This document shows positions 63,060-64,000 of a DNA stretch of 64,000 nt, piece after piece. The position numbers were made by a program, and so were the translations under genes. The DNA is from Eudorina sp. 2006-703-Eu-15. Lineage: Eukaryota; Chlorophyta; Chlorophyceae; Chlamydomonadales; Volvocaceae. The stretch lies in the NCBI GenBank assembly GCA_003117195.1, contig BDSI01000018.1, positions 31,509-95,508 on the forward strand. The letters are read 5' to 3'. Within the stretch, counting starts at the first letter, position 1. Every line of letters begins with the position of its first letter. The notes under the pieces are model-generated. The model saw only the letters and a program-made list of their open reading frames with translations. It was not told where the DNA came from and ran no database searches.

Positions 63060-64000
63060 CCGCGCACTTTTCCGCACGGTTACCCTTACCAGCCGCCCTT
63101 CTACCCCTTCCCAGTCCCTTCCCCCTTCCAGTCCTTCCCCCCTTCCCAGTCCCTTCCCCCTACCAGCCCTTCTACCCCTTCCCAGTCCTTCCCCCTTCCC
63201 AGTCCTTCCCCCTTCCCAGTCCCTTCCCCCTTACCAGCCGCCCTCTACCCTTCCCAGTCCTTCTTCCCTCCTTCCCAGTCCCTATCCCCTTCCCTTCCCA
63301 GTCCTTCCCCTTCCCAGTTCCCCCTTCCCCAGTCCCTTCCCAGTCCTTCCAGTCCTTCCCCCTTCCCAGTCCCTTCCCCCTTCCCAGTCGCCTTCCCCTT
63401 TCCCAGTCCTTCCCCCTTCCCAGTCCTTCCCCCTTCCCAGTCCTTCCCCCCCCCCCCAGTCCGCTTCCCCTTCCGCCCCTTCCCCCTTCCCAGTCCCTTC
63501 CCCCCTCCAGTCGCCTTCCCCCTTCCCCAGTCCCTTCCCCCTTCCCAGTCCCTTCCCCCTTCCCAGTCCTTCCCCCCTTCCCAGTCCCTTCCACCTTCCC
63601 AGTCCCCCCTTCCAGTCCCTTCCCCCCTTCAGTCCTTCCCCCCTTCCCAGTCCCTTCCCCCCTTTCCCCAGTCCCCCTTCCAGTCCCTTCCCCCTTCCCC
63701 CCTTCCCAGTCCCTTCCCCCTTCCCAGTCCCTTCCCCTTCCCAGTCCCTTCCCAGTCCCTTCCCCCTTCCAGTCCCTTCCCCCTTCCCAGTCCCTTCCCA
63801 GTCCCCCTTCCCAGTCCCTTCCCCCCTTCCCCCCTTCCCAGTTCCCCTCCTCCTTCCCCTTCCCAGCTTCCCCCCTTCCCAGTCCCCCCCTTCCCAGTCC
63901 CCCCTTCCCAGTCCCTTCCCCCCCCTTCCAGTCCCCTTCCCGTCCCTTCCCAGTCCCTTCCCCCCTTCCCAGTCCCTTCCCCCTTCCCAGTCCTTCCCCC
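63060..64000. repeat. Pyrimidine-rich minisatellite (CCCTTCCCAGTC units)
   Basis: From about 63100 to the window end the plus strand consists of CCTTCCC(C)(C)CAGTC units of roughly 10-16 bp with varying C runs, more than 60 copies and no other sequence. It is nearly pure pyrimidine except for the AG of each CAGTC. Open frames on the minus strand (Gly/Lys/Thr repeats) are translations of this array. The true array continues past the window and may be collapsed or mis-sized in the assembly. Confidence 0.93.

Noticed and set aside
63172..63594. 140-codon minus-strand frame rich in Gly/Lys/Thr
   Set aside because: It is only the translation of the pyrimidine minisatellite.

Overview
This is nuclear DNA of a GC-rich eukaryote, most likely a chlorophycean (volvocine or Chlamydomonas-like) green alga. 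Genes are split into many short exons with GTGAGT/GTGGGT/GTGCGT donors and pyrimidine-CAG acceptors. TGTAA poly(A)-type signals, Ala/Gly/Gln-rich low-complexity tracts, a plant-type Mei2-like gene and a cilium-type LRR gene (PPP1R42) all fit. The species cannot be named from sequence alone. All exon joins were made by hand, from splice sites, reading phase and family resemblance.

Layout. 1-1450: degenerate partial copy of the gene at 5.5-8.5 kb. 1471-3896 (-): two-RRM protein with a long P/Q- and Y/Q-rich tail. 5505-8468 (+): conserved-looking gene of unknown function. 9535-10617 (-) and 11261-15470 (+): divergent pair, mitochondrial ribosomal protein uS17m and an SV2-like MFS transporter. 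16999-23457 (-): MCM2, at least 17 exons, with a 59-bp minisatellite in one intron. 23939-26797: DNA transposon with perfect 86-bp terminal inverted repeats, a 6-bp target duplication and an intact three-exon gene of unknown type. 27153-31189 (-): predicted mitochondrial helical protein, with a second, hAT-like element (27738-29167) inside an intron. 32209-33755: dead, truncated L1-type LINE. 37394-41412 (-): Mei2-like protein, 8 exons. 45159-48116 (-) and 48730-50628 (+): divergent pair PPP1R42 and a YbaK/ProX-type aminoacyl-tRNA deacylase. 53618-58910 (-): nine-FN3-domain tail-anchored protein of the FNDC3 family. About 62491-62900 (-): a partial unknown gene. 63060-64000: pyrimidine-rich minisatellite.

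The host genes are functionally mixed: replication, RNA binding, mitochondrial translation, transport and cilium/ER. There is no operon-like logic, but two head-to-head pairs share promoter regions of about 0.6 kb. The most novel items are the 2.86-kb perfect-TIR element with its 426-residue protein that matches no transposase I recognise, the patchwork duplication at 1-1450 versus 5050-7110, and the unidentified 5.5-8.5 kb gene.
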